A DNA stretch of 64,000 nucleotides from Pohlia nutans (Eukaryota; Streptophyta; Bryopsida; Bryales; Mniaceae). The translations under genes were made by a program, and so were the position numbers. Position 1 is the first letter of the stretch. Each line of letters starts with the position of its first letter. A model generated the notes under the pieces. That model was given only the letters and a program-made list of their open reading frames with translations. It did no database searches and had not been told where the DNA came from. The DNA lies in contig CM040094.1 of the NCBI GenBank assembly GCA_022496805.1, forward strand, positions 8,331,501 through 8,395,500, read 5' to 3'. Shown here in pieces: positions 1 to 12,529 of the stretch.

Positions 1-564
1 TTGATTGTGACATATTACAACATTGCTCAAACGGACCCACCAGGAATCAAATCTAGACCATCCAATTGCAATACAACACCCTTCACCAACCAAGGAACTC
101 GTGGCTTGGTAATCACCAACCAAACAAACTCCGTGTTTTACTCAACAAAATAGCCACACTTTAAAACTAAGGATATTTTTGTCATCAGTTACTTTTGTTT
201 TTAGTTACTTGTCACTAAAATGTTTATTCCCAATGGGGATAGTAGTTTTGTTCCAATGGCTCTTTGTCTAGTGGGCAATGAGTCATTGTCATTACGAACA
301 TTGTTTCAAGACCAAAGTTTCTATCTATCTATATGTCCGAAATCTAACATAGTTGTTTTGTATACGACGATTTTGTTAAAATTTTATCTACATGTTCACG
401 TTGTCTCAAAAAATTTCTTTCTTGTATTTAACAAGTGGGACCCATGCTGTTGAGCACATTGAGCTTGGGTTGTCTCCTCGACGGATTTCAGCGCGAACGG
501 TTGAGTGAGACAAACCGATCTGTATTGTATAATAGATTGTGTAAACACTGAAACATAAAACACT
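1..564. other. AT-rich spacer, no gene seen
   Basis: Both strands were read. Reading frames are short, with no splice-consistent or family-like protein. It ends at the left terminus of the Tc1-like element. Confidence 0.6.
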
Positions 565-2208
565 TACAGTGGCTAGCATAAATAGTCGTACAGAGGAAGC
601 TAATTGAAAGAATTTGCTACCATTCTTACAGATTACATCATAAAATTGAATGTAAAAGTGTATAAGAGCATATAGTTGCAACAAATATATAGTACAACTT
701 TTGAAGTTGAAATGTGAACCCAAAAAATTTAGTTTAATTCAAATATACAACTAAGATGTACAATTCTTTTTGCAAGAACTAGAAACATTGTGCATTACTT
801 GTTAAAATGAAAGTACAAGCTACAAAATGACTTTACAACTCAAGAATGCAATGTCTAAGCAATCCAAATGACTACCACCGAGTATAGCCACCTTTTGCTT
901 TGTAAACATCAGTAGCTTGTTGAGGCATAGAGCATATCAACTTCCTAACAACATCAACTTCAATACTATACCAAATTTCTTGTATCTTCTCCCATAAATC
1001 ACTCTTGCTAGTAGGTTTCCTCTCAGACCTTCTCATGCGACGATCTACTTCATTCCAAAGGTGTTCTATAGGATTGAGGTCGGGAGATTGTGGTGGATGC
1101 CAAATAAGCTTGAATTTCTGTGCAAGCAACCAATCTACAACATAATTTGCAGTATGCTTTGGATCATTATCGTGCTGAAAAATGACACTCTCTTCCTCTA
1201 AACCTTGCATGCGTATAGTCTCCATAAGTTCTGTCTCCAAAATCTCTCGATATATGTATCTATTCATCTTCCCTTCAATCAAATGAAGCTTACTAACTCC
1301 TTTCCAACTCATGCAACCCCAAACCATTATACTTCCTCCCCATGTTTAACTGTACATTGCACATGCTGCTCTAAAAGACTTTCTCCACTCTTTCTCCAAC
1401 AATATTGACGTCCATCTGAGCCAAAGAGGTTGAATTTTGACTCATCAGAGAAGATGACAAAACTCCAATCTTCCCAAGTGAAACGATTACACTTCTTTGC
1501 CCATTGAAAACGTCGTGCTCGATGCTTCTTAGTCAAAAGTTGCTTCTTGACCTTCACACGTGCTTGTAGGCCTTGCCTTTGAAGACTCCTTCTAACTGTA
1601 TCATCACTCAATTGCATGCCCATAGACCTTAACTCTCTTCCTATAGCTGCAGCAATACTAGTACTTTGATTGTTTAACTTCCTCACAATATCACGATCAT
1701 CGCGCTCATCAAGAATTCGAGGTCTACCCAGTGAAATTTTGTCTTTCACACTCCCTCTCTCACCAAATCTTCGTACTATATCACTGCAAGTACTTCAAGG
1801 AACACCCAACAGTGCTGAAATTTGACCGTAGGAACTGCCTCGCTTGTGCATCTCCAAAACCACCTTTGTCTCACTCTCACATCTCCTAAGAGCCATTATA
1901 AGTCACTGAAAACCTCTCTCGAACTCTGAAAGTTGTTGCACATGAAATCTTGAAAGCAATGTTAGCATTGAGATGGTGGTGGTGTGCACAACTTGTGTGC
2001 ATATTAAGTTGTACACACCACCTGCATATATTTCGTTTTGGAGAGCTTCCATGTGGCTAATTTCGAAAGATATGCTGCTAATTAGATGCCATGTGTTCTT
2101 TGTCATTAATGCAAGCCAAAAAATCCCCTACAGGTTGACTTTTTGATCACTGCTCTTTCTATTTCGGGAATATCACTCGCTGTTCGAACACTTGTGGTGA
2201 CCACTGTA
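565..2208 (-). mobile_element. Tc1-type DNA transposon with both ends
   Basis: The element is about 1.64 kb and flanked by TA on both sides (565-566 and 2207-2208). The ends are imperfect inverted repeats: both outer termini read TACAGTGG, and a second block of agreement follows (GTCGTACAG on the left, TTCGAACAG on the right, reading inward). It encloses one transposase on the minus strand. TA duplication, CAGT-type ends and a DD34E transposase together are the signature of the Tc1 branch of the IS630/Tc1/mariner superfamily. The transposase carries two disablements, so this copy is not autonomous, although its ends might still be recognised by a related enzyme. It lies about 0.7 kb past the 3' end of the TPX2 gene. 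Confidence 0.9.
872..1896 (-). pseudogene. Tc1-type (DD34E) transposase, one stop and one frameshift
   Basis: This is a cut-and-paste transposase of the Tc1 family. The ATG at 1896 opens an N-terminal helix-turn-helix region, followed by a second DNA-binding half (RSMGMQLSDDTVRRSLQRQG) and the DDE catalytic fold. The first Asp is in VIFSDESKFNLFG, the second in FQHDNDPKHT and the Glu in SPDLNPIEHLW. Exactly 34 residues separate the second Asp from the Glu. Two lesions are visible. An in-frame TGA lies near position 1797 after LLGVP. A single base is missing from a G run near 1342, just before MVWGCM, and splits the frame into 1327-1749 and 872-1327. Allowing for that base, the length is 342 codons, normal for a full Tc1 transposase. 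Only two lesions suggest fairly recent death. Confidence 0.93.
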
Positions 2209-2872
2209 TTTTATAAAAATGAGACAAATTATTATTTGGGATCATATTCTTTGACACGACTAGTATGGTAATTGGAAAATGTTATTTCATTTTAGTAGCA
2301 TTTATGAATTATTTCGAACTGATTTGGATTAAACAAAAATATTTTCATTTTGATCTATTTCGGATTGAATCAAAAACCATTGCCAAAGCATTGGATAAAC
2401 ATTTGGGTTGAACAACAGTTTGAACCGTACAAACGGAATGGATGAATCCATTAAGTAAAACATGAACTACTGCAACAATTAAATCAAACTGTTGAAGAAT
2501 GATGCTATTTCAAACATGAAAAGTGAGGTCAGAGAGAAAACATGAGCACTCAAGGAGACGAGGCCAATGGAGATATCAGAAAAAGGAAATCATATATGTC
2601 CATGAGTAATCAACATAAAAATGTGTCACAATATACAATCACAAGGTGAAGAATCATCGGTACTAAACAAAGTACCTAACCTGTCCACACCCAAGACATA
2701 ATTTTCCGACTCAGGGAAAATAGGGATTCTTCTCTCAAGCTCCAAAAAGTCGACTAATATTACACTCTGGGAGTTCATCTGGTTGGTCAGACTAAGTGAT
2801 CACCTTCATGTGAGCCTCACAAAAGCAGGGTGTTGCAAGAAGAATTGTCTACAGATCATGAGCAAATCTATA
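2209..2872. other. TPX2 3' flank and UTR
   Basis: AT-rich DNA between the Tc1 element and the TPX2 stop codon. No gene was recognised. The part next to 2872 is presumably the TPX2 3' UTR. Confidence 0.5.
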
Positions 2873-5800
2873 TTACCGCATCTGTATTCTCCTCTGCATC
2901 ACTGGAGTATCTTGAGTCCACGAACGACCACCTGGTCTGATGTCGGTTTTCGGAGTTTTCACGTTGAACTTGGGAGAGACCGGCTTTGTTGGTTCTTTCG
3001 TAGACCTGCAGAAGCCAAATAGTCGTTATACATTTTCTCTAAACAGGCTCAGTTGTTAAGGGAAATTTCGAGATGGTAATAATTTCACGGAGATACTCTA
3101 TTCTATGTGTCTCCCAAATGAGCTGAACATACCTTTGAGGAACGAAAGGCTTATCAAACTTGGGTACAGGTCGTGCTACCACGACCATCTCTCGTCGCAT
3201 CGCTCTGATGAACTTTTCTTCTTCAGCCTGCAAGTAAATTGGTGGTTAGATTGCGTTGTGAGGGTGGAGAGTCAGATTCCTGTCAGATTGCTGGTTCTCT
3301 ACGTTTGCAGAACACAACGTAGAAGGACGACGTACCTTTCTGGCAGCTTCATACTCCTCACGATAGTGCTTGTACATGTTCTGTTTCTCCGCCACCTGCC
3401 CAGATTTCAAACAAATTTAGAACCCCTATACACAAGAGCTGAGCCGCTTTGGCTTTAGTTCGTTCACATGAACTGATCGAGGAATCAGTTCGCAAGATAA
3501 TTACTGAACACCACGGGCCAATCTTACTTTAGAACTTATGTAAAAAGAAAATGATTACTATTGTACGTAAAACGAATAAAAGGGTACGTGTCCTAGATTG
3601 GAATAGATGCTGTACCTTTTTATCAAATTCTGCTCGCTCCACTGCTCGAGTGTCCACATTGAATTTGAATTCGTAAATCTCTGTCAAGGGCTTGTTCGAT
3701 CTTACAGGCATAAAGACTGGCGCACTGTTCATAAGGGAAAGTACAAAAGTCAGTCTATCAGGTAACCTCATCAGAAATCAGTCCATTTAGTCAGCTGTGG
3801 AGATCAACAATGCCAGTGAAATGTGTGACATTCAGCCTGATGAGACACCAACTTACTTGGAAAGATTTGGTTGAGCCCGGAACTCCTTCAATGATGCTTC
3901 TAATTGCTCAGCTTGAGCCCGTTCTGCTGCACGCCGTTGCTGGTCCTCCTCATGTCTTGTGAGACTCACCAACTGGAATGGCTCCAGCTTGGTGCATACC
4001 TTGGGCGCTGGCTTCTGAGGAATCTACATGAAGCGGAAAACGGAAAAGGGTTAATCGCCACCTATCAAAAAAAAGTGGGTTAGAGTATGTATCGACCAGT
4101 TCATGAGGTCAAAGCCGTCGTACGCAATAGACGCTTACAATGGGAGATTTGGTGGTGTACGGCAACGGTTGAGCCTTCGGAATACGGGCTTCTGCCGCCT
4201 TCTGGTCCCTTTCTATTTGTTCCTGAATCATCCTCATCTTCTTAGCGAGGCCTCGGTCCTGAGTCAACCAGAAAACCGTGTTAGCCCACTTTGTCTGAAA
4301 CGATTGGCACAGACAGTAACATATTTTTATCATAGTGCCGATGTACTCAAATTTCCACTAACGCTCCACGCGCAGTTGAGCATTTGGAATTAAGCTTACA
4401 TTTTCATATTGAATATCTCAGAATCAGTGCATAAGATACATGATTAAGCTACAAGAAAATTATTCCAAGTGTGACAGAACACCCCACACTTACATCTGTT
4501 GCGAGATGGAACGGTTTTGGTATTTTCAGACTCTGAGGAGCTTCGGAGCCTTGGTCCCGCTTCAGTGATAGCTGTTGAGAGAGCAGGCATGAAGGTGTTA
4601 ACCATCGCTCATACACAGACAAATCGGACAGATTCAATTTCACAGTTACAAACAGAAACACCTTACCCCCAAATGGCATATCGTAACTGACCTTATCAAA
4701 CTCTTCAATTGGTAGAGCAGGGCCACGCACTTGAGCCCGTTGGCCAGTTTGAAAACGAAATTCCTGCAAAGACCACAAACCACAAGCATGATTAATATTT
4801 ATTGGGCGATACGAAATAGAACAAATAGATCGAATTTGACGTACGTACAGAAAAAGAATTGTGCAATAGAAAGGAATAACTTACCATAGGCATAGTAACT
4901 TGACGCTTGTGATTACGGGGGACTCCCAAGTCACCCTTGCTCTTAAATATCTGGTGGCCATCAAACTGCAGTTAGACTAGATTGTCGTGGAGTCATGCAG
5001 AGAAATTATATTAAATGTTGAAAAAAATGGAGCATCATGTGCAGTTTTCGCACCCTTTTGTTAAGAGGACGAGCTTTAAACTTGGGAATCTTAGCAAGCT
5101 CCTCAGCCTCCATCTCGGCAGTACTCTTGACCCTACAGTACAATATCGATTAGTCCAATTCACTACCCAGGATTGAATACGTACGAGCCTCTGGAAACGA
5201 GCGAAAGCAGAGAAATGTGGGAAGAAAGTTACGTGATTGGTCGGGCTCGTAGAGCTGTCTGAAGACGAGGTGGTCCCGCTTCACAGTGCAAGCCAGTCGT
5301 CCCACCAGGAGCAGAGTTTCGCCTCTCCTTCCGTGCAACATCCTGCACGAAAACACACAGTGAATACAAATATTTAAAGCGTATGGCCTCTGTACAGAAC
5401 TGTGTAAACAGAGCTCGGCCAGTCACAGGTATACATCAATATTTATTACGCATCAGGAGGGTGGAGAATGATACCGAGTCGGTATGAGCATCTTGTGACG
5501 ATGTCATCGACGGAGCATTTTTGGGATTCTGTTGTGCACGATCCGTAGTGTGGAAGTGGAACTCCTGCATGATGCAGCAATTAGATTTTCTGCAAACACG
5601 TCTTTAACCATGATACATGACAACACTCCAACTAAACCACGATAAGTCGCCGACTTCGACAGTAATTGCAGTTTATTAAATACCTGGAACTCAGGAACCT
5701 GAGGAGTAGACTTGACCACGAACGGTAGAGTTGGTGCCTCCAAAATCTGCAGTAGTCATAGAGAATGAGTACGAGATCACATTTCTTTGCAGAGCGTTTC

Positions 5801-8218
5801 CAACATGAGCGTAAGCAGTTCGAAAACAAATTAGAAGCTTCCTCGCAGATAATTGGAAAGTAAGAATAATTTGTATCCACCTTCTTCGGTAGCGGGCGGG
5901 CTTTGAACTTGGGTAAGTTGGCAATCATTTCCTCCTCGATCTCGGCAGAGCTTTTCACCCTGCGGAAACATTAAGTAATCATGTAATCAGTAAACACTGA
6001 ATTTATACATCCAGCTCATATGCAGAAGCGATCACGTTGGATGAAGCATAATGTAATTCAGACATACCTTGAAGGGCGCATCCTTTGCATTGTCCCCAAC
6101 TCAGGTGTTTTAGGCCTTGTAAGCTTCAGCGCCTTGGGCTTCTCAATTTCCACTAAATGAGAGCTGCCAGCTCCAGATGGCAGTACGTGAAAGCGCTCTG
6201 GGGTCTTCTGCTGAAATCTCTGCACACGCTCTGCCATGGAAACAAATGGAGAAGCTTCCCTGGCTTCCTGAGCAGATAGGCATCTTTGCAATGTCTGCTC
6301 GAAGAATAGAATGGTCAGATTACTGAAGAGCTGAGAAAAGAGTGACGATTTTCGGGATACTGGAAACAGTAATGCAAACACGTGGGTTGTACATGTGGGT
6401 GAAGTATTGTCTACCTTATCTGTGGTATGTGAAGTAACCGAGTCCGATCCGTGCACTCTCACTCGAGTATCAGTGCAGAAGTGGAATGCTTGAGGAACTG
6501 TAAGAGAGGTCGTGTGCTTGGATTTCTCTTCGGCAATTTTCACAACTTGAATCTGCTCAGTACCGTGAAACGGTAATTAACAAGGAGCTGCGAGCGTTCG
6601 TTGTCACCATGCGCTCAAGTTTACACATCTAATATTTATTCTAACACATGCATTGCCAAATTCATGGAGTGAGGCATGACAAGCACAAACCGCACCTGAT
6701 TCAACCTCCCTCCATCAAGCTTCTGTTTCTTCCTAGCCCGAGTTTCTTCCAAGGCATGGGCCTTTCGAACCATACTCTTGTCCCTTTTGGCGTTGTAAGA
6801 CCGCCTGGACAGATGCCATTTGTTCAGAACCATCTAATCAATTTCATAACCTCGTAGACAGCAGAAAGGCGTCTCCCGAAAAGGTAGAGTGCCCAAAAAT
6901 CCCAAAAAGGTAGACTACTGGATCCAGCGATTTGACAGTAGTATCGGAAAGTAGTTGAAGATAGACTAGGCAAAGGAGCATTGAAAGACCTGACAGCTGC
7001 GGACCGCTTCGGTGTAGCTCTGGGCCGATGAACCGGAGCTGCATCAGTTTCAGTCCACGCCTCCGAGTACAATCGCTTCGCAGGAAGCGGGGAGGTTACA
7101 AGTGCTTGAATAGGACTCATAACAACAGTACTGAATCCTGAACCCAGCCGATGGCCTGCTGGAGTGCGGGGATCAACCTGTTCGTTGACTTCACCTGAGA
7201 GCCACAAGAGTCGCTAAGTATTTTGAATAACATTCAACTTTACTTCTATCTAAAAGTGTTATTCGCCGTTCTTGCACGCAAATTACGTATACTGTTTCGT
7301 AGCCTACATTATTGACGGTGTGTACTTCGCTGATATTGTTTGCTAGGAATTAGATGTTATTATTTTCTAATTAGCGGTCAATTCGGGAACAAAAGAATAT
7401 GCCAGTATCAACCTATCCCCGGATTGTAACAACTTACCCAAAGCTCCGACGCTTGTGTCTGCAGGCACCACTTCGCTCTTGGAGGCCTGTTCCTCAGAAC
7501 TCGCATCCTGCTTGTTCAGCTGCTTCGGGGAAGGTGATACATGGGCCAATATCTGCACAATAACAAAGGACTCGGCTGTCACTCCTATCAAACATCACGA
7601 TTCAGCTGCCAAACTGCTTAAGTGAAAATCTATCCTAAATCACTTACAGGTGTAAGGATGCAAGAGAGTACCTGCTGGGCTTCCTTATCACTCTTTTCTC
7701 CAGAGTTATCTACAGCATTAAACAGCTCTGCCACTGACCTTGTCTTCGAAGCATGAGCTGCAGGGACATTTCAAGAACCACGGAAGTCAATGAATGGTTC
7801 ACCATTAATTTGCATGTATCATTCTTATTGAACGAGGCATATGAATGTGATGGCATCAAGCAAGAATGGGAGATTGAGGTTGCATTCATGATACGCAGGT
7901 TATTTCATATGACGCTTAGCCCAAACAGCATCAAACACCAAATTTCCATGTGGGATACACCAGACGTTGAGACCAGCCATGAACGTCAATTTAACACTTC
8001 ATCTGCTGAGAGCCATGGCTTGGGGAAAGACGACGACACAGCGAGATAAGAGTCTTACGTGAAGCTTCGTATGGAATTGCAGTTATAAACCAGCTCTCGG
8101 CTAGGTCAATATCCTCCTGAGTTTCTTCATAAGAAAAATCAAAGTACTGCGGGGCGGAGAACTCGTATTTCGGTTCAATGACCGAATAAACCACGACGGT
8201 TTCGACCTCTCCTTCCAT
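2873..8218 (-). CDS. TPX2: TPX2 spindle assembly factor / Aurora kinase activator
   Basis: A microtubule-binding protein that nucleates spindle microtubules and targets and activates Aurora kinase. I model 21 exons (minus strand): 8059-8218, 7672-7757, 7438-7552, 6990-7194, 6696-6804, 6415-6552, 6068-6294, 5881-5959, 5684-5746, 5475-5564, 5233-5342, 5054-5132, 4885-4965, 4692-4763, 4494-4571, 4139-4258, 3857-4023, 3616-3724, 3336-3395, 3133-3227, 2873-3005. All junctions are GT/AG, phase is kept throughout, and the total is 2376 nt (791 aa), near the size of flowering-plant TPX2. The N-terminus (YEFSAPQYFDF...ESWF) is the conserved Aurora-binding region. Two internal modules share VKS(S/T)AE...PKFKARPL. 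The C-terminal TPX2 domain has PVRSNKPLTE, RAVERAEFDKK and ARPVPKFDKPFVPQR. Introns are short (about 80-300 nt). The ATG at 8218 lies just after a likely 5'-UTR splice acceptor. Confidence 0.96.
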
Positions 8219-9575
8219 CCTGACACCTGGACAGAAGCATCAGCATTGTTTAACTCCCAACAGACGGTTCAAACTCACGCACATAAAATCAGCATACCTA
8301 GGAGCACAAGCTTCACACAAGCATTTAAATCATCATAAAATCATTTCACCCTGTCATTCCTCATCCAGTTTTGATATCAGCTCTACGACAGTCACGGTCT
8401 ACTGGTCCACGGGATTAATGAAATTACATTACATTACATTTTCAGCCTCCATAGCAGGAAGTAGATCCGCCTTCCACGTGTTAATAGAGGGACGATAACA
8501 TGAAAGTCCGATTATCCCGCTATAAAGACTGAGGAGCTTCTATTTTAACCAATGCTTCCAATTGCTTGAAGATTTTGGACTCCAGAGCTTTAATACACAA
8601 TTCTGATCATCTCGCCGATTTAATTCTATGCAGAGCATCTAATCCTCAAAATGTTAAGGTAGGACAGCTCACCTTGCAAGCTGAACAGATTCCCGCCTTA
8701 GTAGGTAAGAATGCAGTCGAGATTCTCCGAGAGACACTGTCAGGTATTAATTTCCAGGAACTCTTCGTTTCTTTCCGTGACGTCGATCAAATCAGCAGCA
8801 ATTGGACCGACTTCCACTTCAAAGATCAAGAAACCTGAAGAAGAGGAAAGAGAAAGGAGAGACAACGACACTATCGACTTACCTGAGAGTATGACTCTAC
8901 ACAGAACCTCTACATCACCCCGACGGGAGAATCCTTGAACTACAATATCCCCGACCTATTCACATTCCAGCCAAGAGACAGATCCGGGAGTGGAGAATGA
9001 AGCGAATGCTAGCCTGAAAGAGGAGTGAATGAGCTCAAATAAAGCTCCGTTTCAAAGACAATGCCAAGCAACATGATGGTGGCGATGGCGATGGAGAGAT
9101 CGGGGGGAGCAAGCGATTCAAACATGCGCAGCGGGCTGGAGGCGGGGGCAATCCCAATATACACACCGTTGTCTTCTTCAGACCTTAACGGCTCTCTTCA
9201 CTCAACGGTCCTTCCGTAGGCCGTTGGGAACACCATTGGGAGCTTCTTGGGAACAGATCCACAAACCCGAATTTCACCTAGGTATCTCCATAGTATCGTC
9301 GCAGTATCCATTGACTCCGGTGGGAAACTTCTTGCGAACAGTGTCAGGTCGTCAGAACCCTAGTATCACCATAGTATCGTCGTAGTATCGCCGTTCCTGA
9401 CGGGTTACTGTTCACGTCCGAAGCTTGAACAGGGCGGGGGATTAACTTAGGAATGCGGTCTTTGAATTTCTCGTTTCGATGGGGCACTGGAGAGGGGAAA
9501 TTTTGCAATTCTAATGTGGCAGTTGATTGAGCGATGGGGGAGCATGAGGACATTTCAGAGCTGAGCTGATTGAGA
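8219..9575. promoter_or_regulatory. Upstream region of TPX2, possibly a divergent promoter
   Basis: 1.35 kb between the TPX2 start and a possible opposite-strand first exon near 9582. A pyrimidine-rich acceptor just upstream of 8218 suggests a TPX2 5'-UTR intron. A short word resembling ccctagtatcaccatagtatcgtcgtagtatc recurs in variant form around 9290-9395. Small ORFs here do not resemble proteins. Confidence 0.4.
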
Positions 9576-9581
9576 GTGGCG

Positions 9582-9785
9582 ATGGCGCTCTTTTTGCAGA
9601 AGTCTTTGGCATGGATTCGGATTCGGAAACCGGAGTTGTGGCGATGTAAGGTTTCTGGATTTCGTGGAGCAGGAGAGTTGGTGACGGCGATTGAGAGCGA
9701 GAGATGGTTTAGTCATCCTTCTCACAATCAGGCGATGCGGTTTGACGTGCTCCCTGTGATCGGTTTTCTGGTGAATCAGGGTTAG
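9582..9785 (+). other. Possible first exon of an unrecognised gene
   Basis: An ATG in a purine-rich context opens 67 codons. They begin with an arginine-rich amphipathic stretch (MALFLQKSLAWIRIRKPELW) and contain no acidic residue for the first 20 or so positions, as in mitochondrial presequences. A GTGAAT donor could follow ...VIGFL. No downstream exon on this strand was recognised before 12.5 kb, so this is either a broken gene or chance. It faces away from TPX2. Confidence 0.25.
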
Positions 9786-11223
9786 AGGCGTCTTTGCCGG
9801 AGGAGATTCTTCGGAGAAAGGCTTTGCTTATCAGATGATCGTGAATTTATACCAACCCGGTGAGGTCATTGGAGCGCAAGCGTCTGTTATTCTGAATATG
9901 GATCGAGTGTACATCCACGGGACTCTGCGATGCGATTTTTGAACGATCGTAGAGAACGTGCTGATTACTGTAGAAAGATATGAAGGAGAACGAAAGAAAA
10001 GAGATGCTGCAGATACTGGGATGCCGTATGTAAAGTGGAGGCAGATTTGCAGGATTCTTGATCCTCTTCATAAGCTTCCCAACTCCCAAAGCGAGAGTCC
10101 CCACACGTTTTCACACGCCTGCCGAGAAGGTTGATTCTGTGGGGATTGAGAACCTTGGGAGAGAAACGCGGAGCCAATTGTGGTCACTCTCCATGAAGAA
10201 TGAATGGTGTGACTTCCCTTAAAGTTTTTTGAAGAATGAGAAAGGACACGGCTTGTGAATCTTCTCCATGGCTTCTCAATCTCCTCGTCCATTCTTCTTT
10301 GAAGGTGAAAAATGAAACTTCTCAATCTTGAGAGGTTGGGTCCTTCATATTTCAAAAAGACAATGTCACGGACTCATTCTTTAAAGATTGAGAATGGGAA
10401 GGATGACGTGTGACACCCCCAACATAACACTTGTTAGCCTTCGTACACTTAAGTCTTGAGTGAACATGCGAAATATTCGCCATCATCATCCATTGAGAAT
10501 TAGTAGCTATCTAATTTTACAAGAAGGCAAGGTAGTGATAACTAGGAGGGGAAGGTCAACAAGATCTCAAATCTAAATACAATTTAATTTTTTATATATT
10601 TTATATATTTTATATATTTTATATAATATAATATATATATACCATTAGCACAATAAATAAATAAAAAGGCACTAGCGGAGGAAAAACAAACAAATAGATA
10701 GATAGAGAGATAGAAACTCCGGTCCCTTTTTAGCAAGGGGTTGGCGTGAATGAAGTGTCTATTCGTAATGCCAATGATCCGATGCCCACCGGACAAGGGG
10801 AAATTGGGACAATACTACTCTCCCCTTTCGAGGATGGACACCATAGTGACACACTATGCTACTAGCTAGCTAGCCACTAGTGCCTTGAAGATACCGGACA
10901 TGGTATCCCCCCAAAGGGCTTTGAGGTACCCATACAACAAGGTCCAAGGACCCCCACCATAGTTGGGTGGACTATGGTGGTGAGCATCACGGTGGCATGG
11001 GGAATAGAACCCACAACCTCCTCATTGGGGGCCATGAGCCCCAATCACCAGCAGACAAACACTGTTAGTTAGCGTTACACTGGCCAGCAAGTGTTGCCTA
11101 CATTACTTTTCCCCTTTTAATTTTTCAATTTTTTTCTACCCCGGTTTTCTACTTCACCTCAGTGACCTTCAGCGACTAGCTCCATCCATCTATGAACTTG
11201 AATAGATGTAATGGTAGTCCGTG
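9786..11223. other. Spacer with an AT-rich low-complexity stretch
   Basis: No gene recognised. Around 10588-10640 there is low-complexity TATATTTTA/ATATAT sequence. The rest shows only short unsupported ORFs. Confidence 0.5.
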
Positions 11224-11418
11224 TAAGGTAGAGGGCTCCAAAACCAACAAGGTCCTAATTCCAACAGAATTTACACCATGCATTTTATTTTAGAACACAA
11301 ATCTAAACATATCATAGAGCTCTTATTGAATGTTGACAATATTTAGGTTCTAGGATGATTATTGTGCTTAGATTCTGTTGGAATTAGGACCATGTTGGTT
11401 ATGGAACCCTCTACCTTA
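11224..11418. mobile_element. Miniature element, TA-AGGT...ACCT-TA type
   Basis: Inverted termini of about 45 bp (AGGTAGAGGG then CCAACA and GGTCCTAATTCCAACAG, mirrored at the right end) flank a ~100-bp AT-rich core. TA lies outside each end. No coding capacity. It belongs with the elements at 19962, 27972, 34671, 40255 and 50571 by its AGGT terminus. Confidence 0.85.
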
Positions 11419-11656
11419 GTTATTTGATGTGAACAATGTATTCTTATAGCGAGGCATGTGAAAAAGAATAATGTTACATGTGTTTATATATCTCATATAA
11501 TGTAAAGAAAAAAAATTTCAATGACGAGAAACTAAGGTAATTTCAAAATTAATGTACAAGTATAAAATATATAATTTGATCAATTTGATATTTTACAAGA
11601 TGTTAAATACTATAAATTTAACATAAATAACATAAATTTAACATCTTGTATTTATC

Positions 11657-11801
11657 CCAAATAGTTAAAAGGTATGAAAGAGCTTAGCGATCTCTCATTA
11701 TGTAGGAGCTTAATAGTTTTTTTGAATTTAAAGACCACAAAGCTCTTACACACCTAATAACGATAGACCAAGAAGCTCTTCCATACCTTTTAACTATTTG
11801 G
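11657..11801. repeat. Long hairpin / miniature inverted-repeat element
   Basis: A nearly perfect 29-bp inverted repeat starts at CCAAATAGTTAAAAGGTATG and is mirrored at 11773-11801, with about 87 bp between the arms. Weaker matching extends a little outside both arms. No clear target duplication was identified. Confidence 0.75.
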
Positions 11802-12529
11802 AGTGAACAAATAAGAGTATATTAAAACAAAATTCACAGTATCTTACGGTGATCTCAAAACTGGTTAAAATTAATTGGATTTCTACCAAAAAATGAAGCT
11901 GCTAAATACACAAAGAAAGAAAATGATTTTTTTTTTGGGATGTAGCGAGAATGCTCATCATGATATAAATATGTAGCATCTTCATGAGGTAATATCCGCA
12001 AATATCATCATGATATCACCTTAATATGCCAAGGGTATTGCCGGATATTATAGAGGTATCGTGAGTATTGTATGCACTGGGTAGCAAAAGTAGATACCAT
12101 TTATGTGGGAGGTCGCATAATATTCTAAATGTCATAAAGTGGTTTATTCAAACTCAAGGTGACTTTAAGGATAACTCTATTGCCCCAAAAAAATTCGCTG
12201 GGTGTGATACCTTTGACCGAGGCGGGTGTGGGGATCTAGCGGGTATCGCCCACGCATTCCGGGTATGCACCCGGGTATCTCGCATCGCAGGGGTGCCCAG
12301 CTCTTGTGTGGCTGCGCCCTCGCTCTCTCGTCTGCGGGCCTTCTCCCCTGCTTGCTGCCACCATTTCCCTTCGGCGCCACCGCACTTTGCAAGTGCGCCG
12401 ATTCCATAGCCGCCCTGCATTCCATTCCATTCCATTCCGATCGTCTCCCTCATCAATCCCTTATTAAACCCGCTCTCAAAATTCCTTCATATTTCAACCG
12501 ATATTCTCATTCCTTGTAGTTGGATTCTC
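11802..12529. promoter_or_regulatory. Upstream region of the DnaJ gene
   Basis: Contains a C-rich segment and a short (CATTC)n run near 12417-12440 before the modelled ATG at 12530. No independent gene was recognised. The several overlapping GC-rich frames at 12150-12460 have no family signature. Confidence 0.45.

Noticed and set aside
406..723. 105-codon minus-strand frame near the Tc1 left end
   Set aside because: It crosses the Tc1 terminus and has no family signature.
12154..12519. Several overlapping frames in the GC-rich segment before the DnaJ gene
   Set aside because: Open in many frames because of composition, with no motif in any. More likely promoter or 5' leader.
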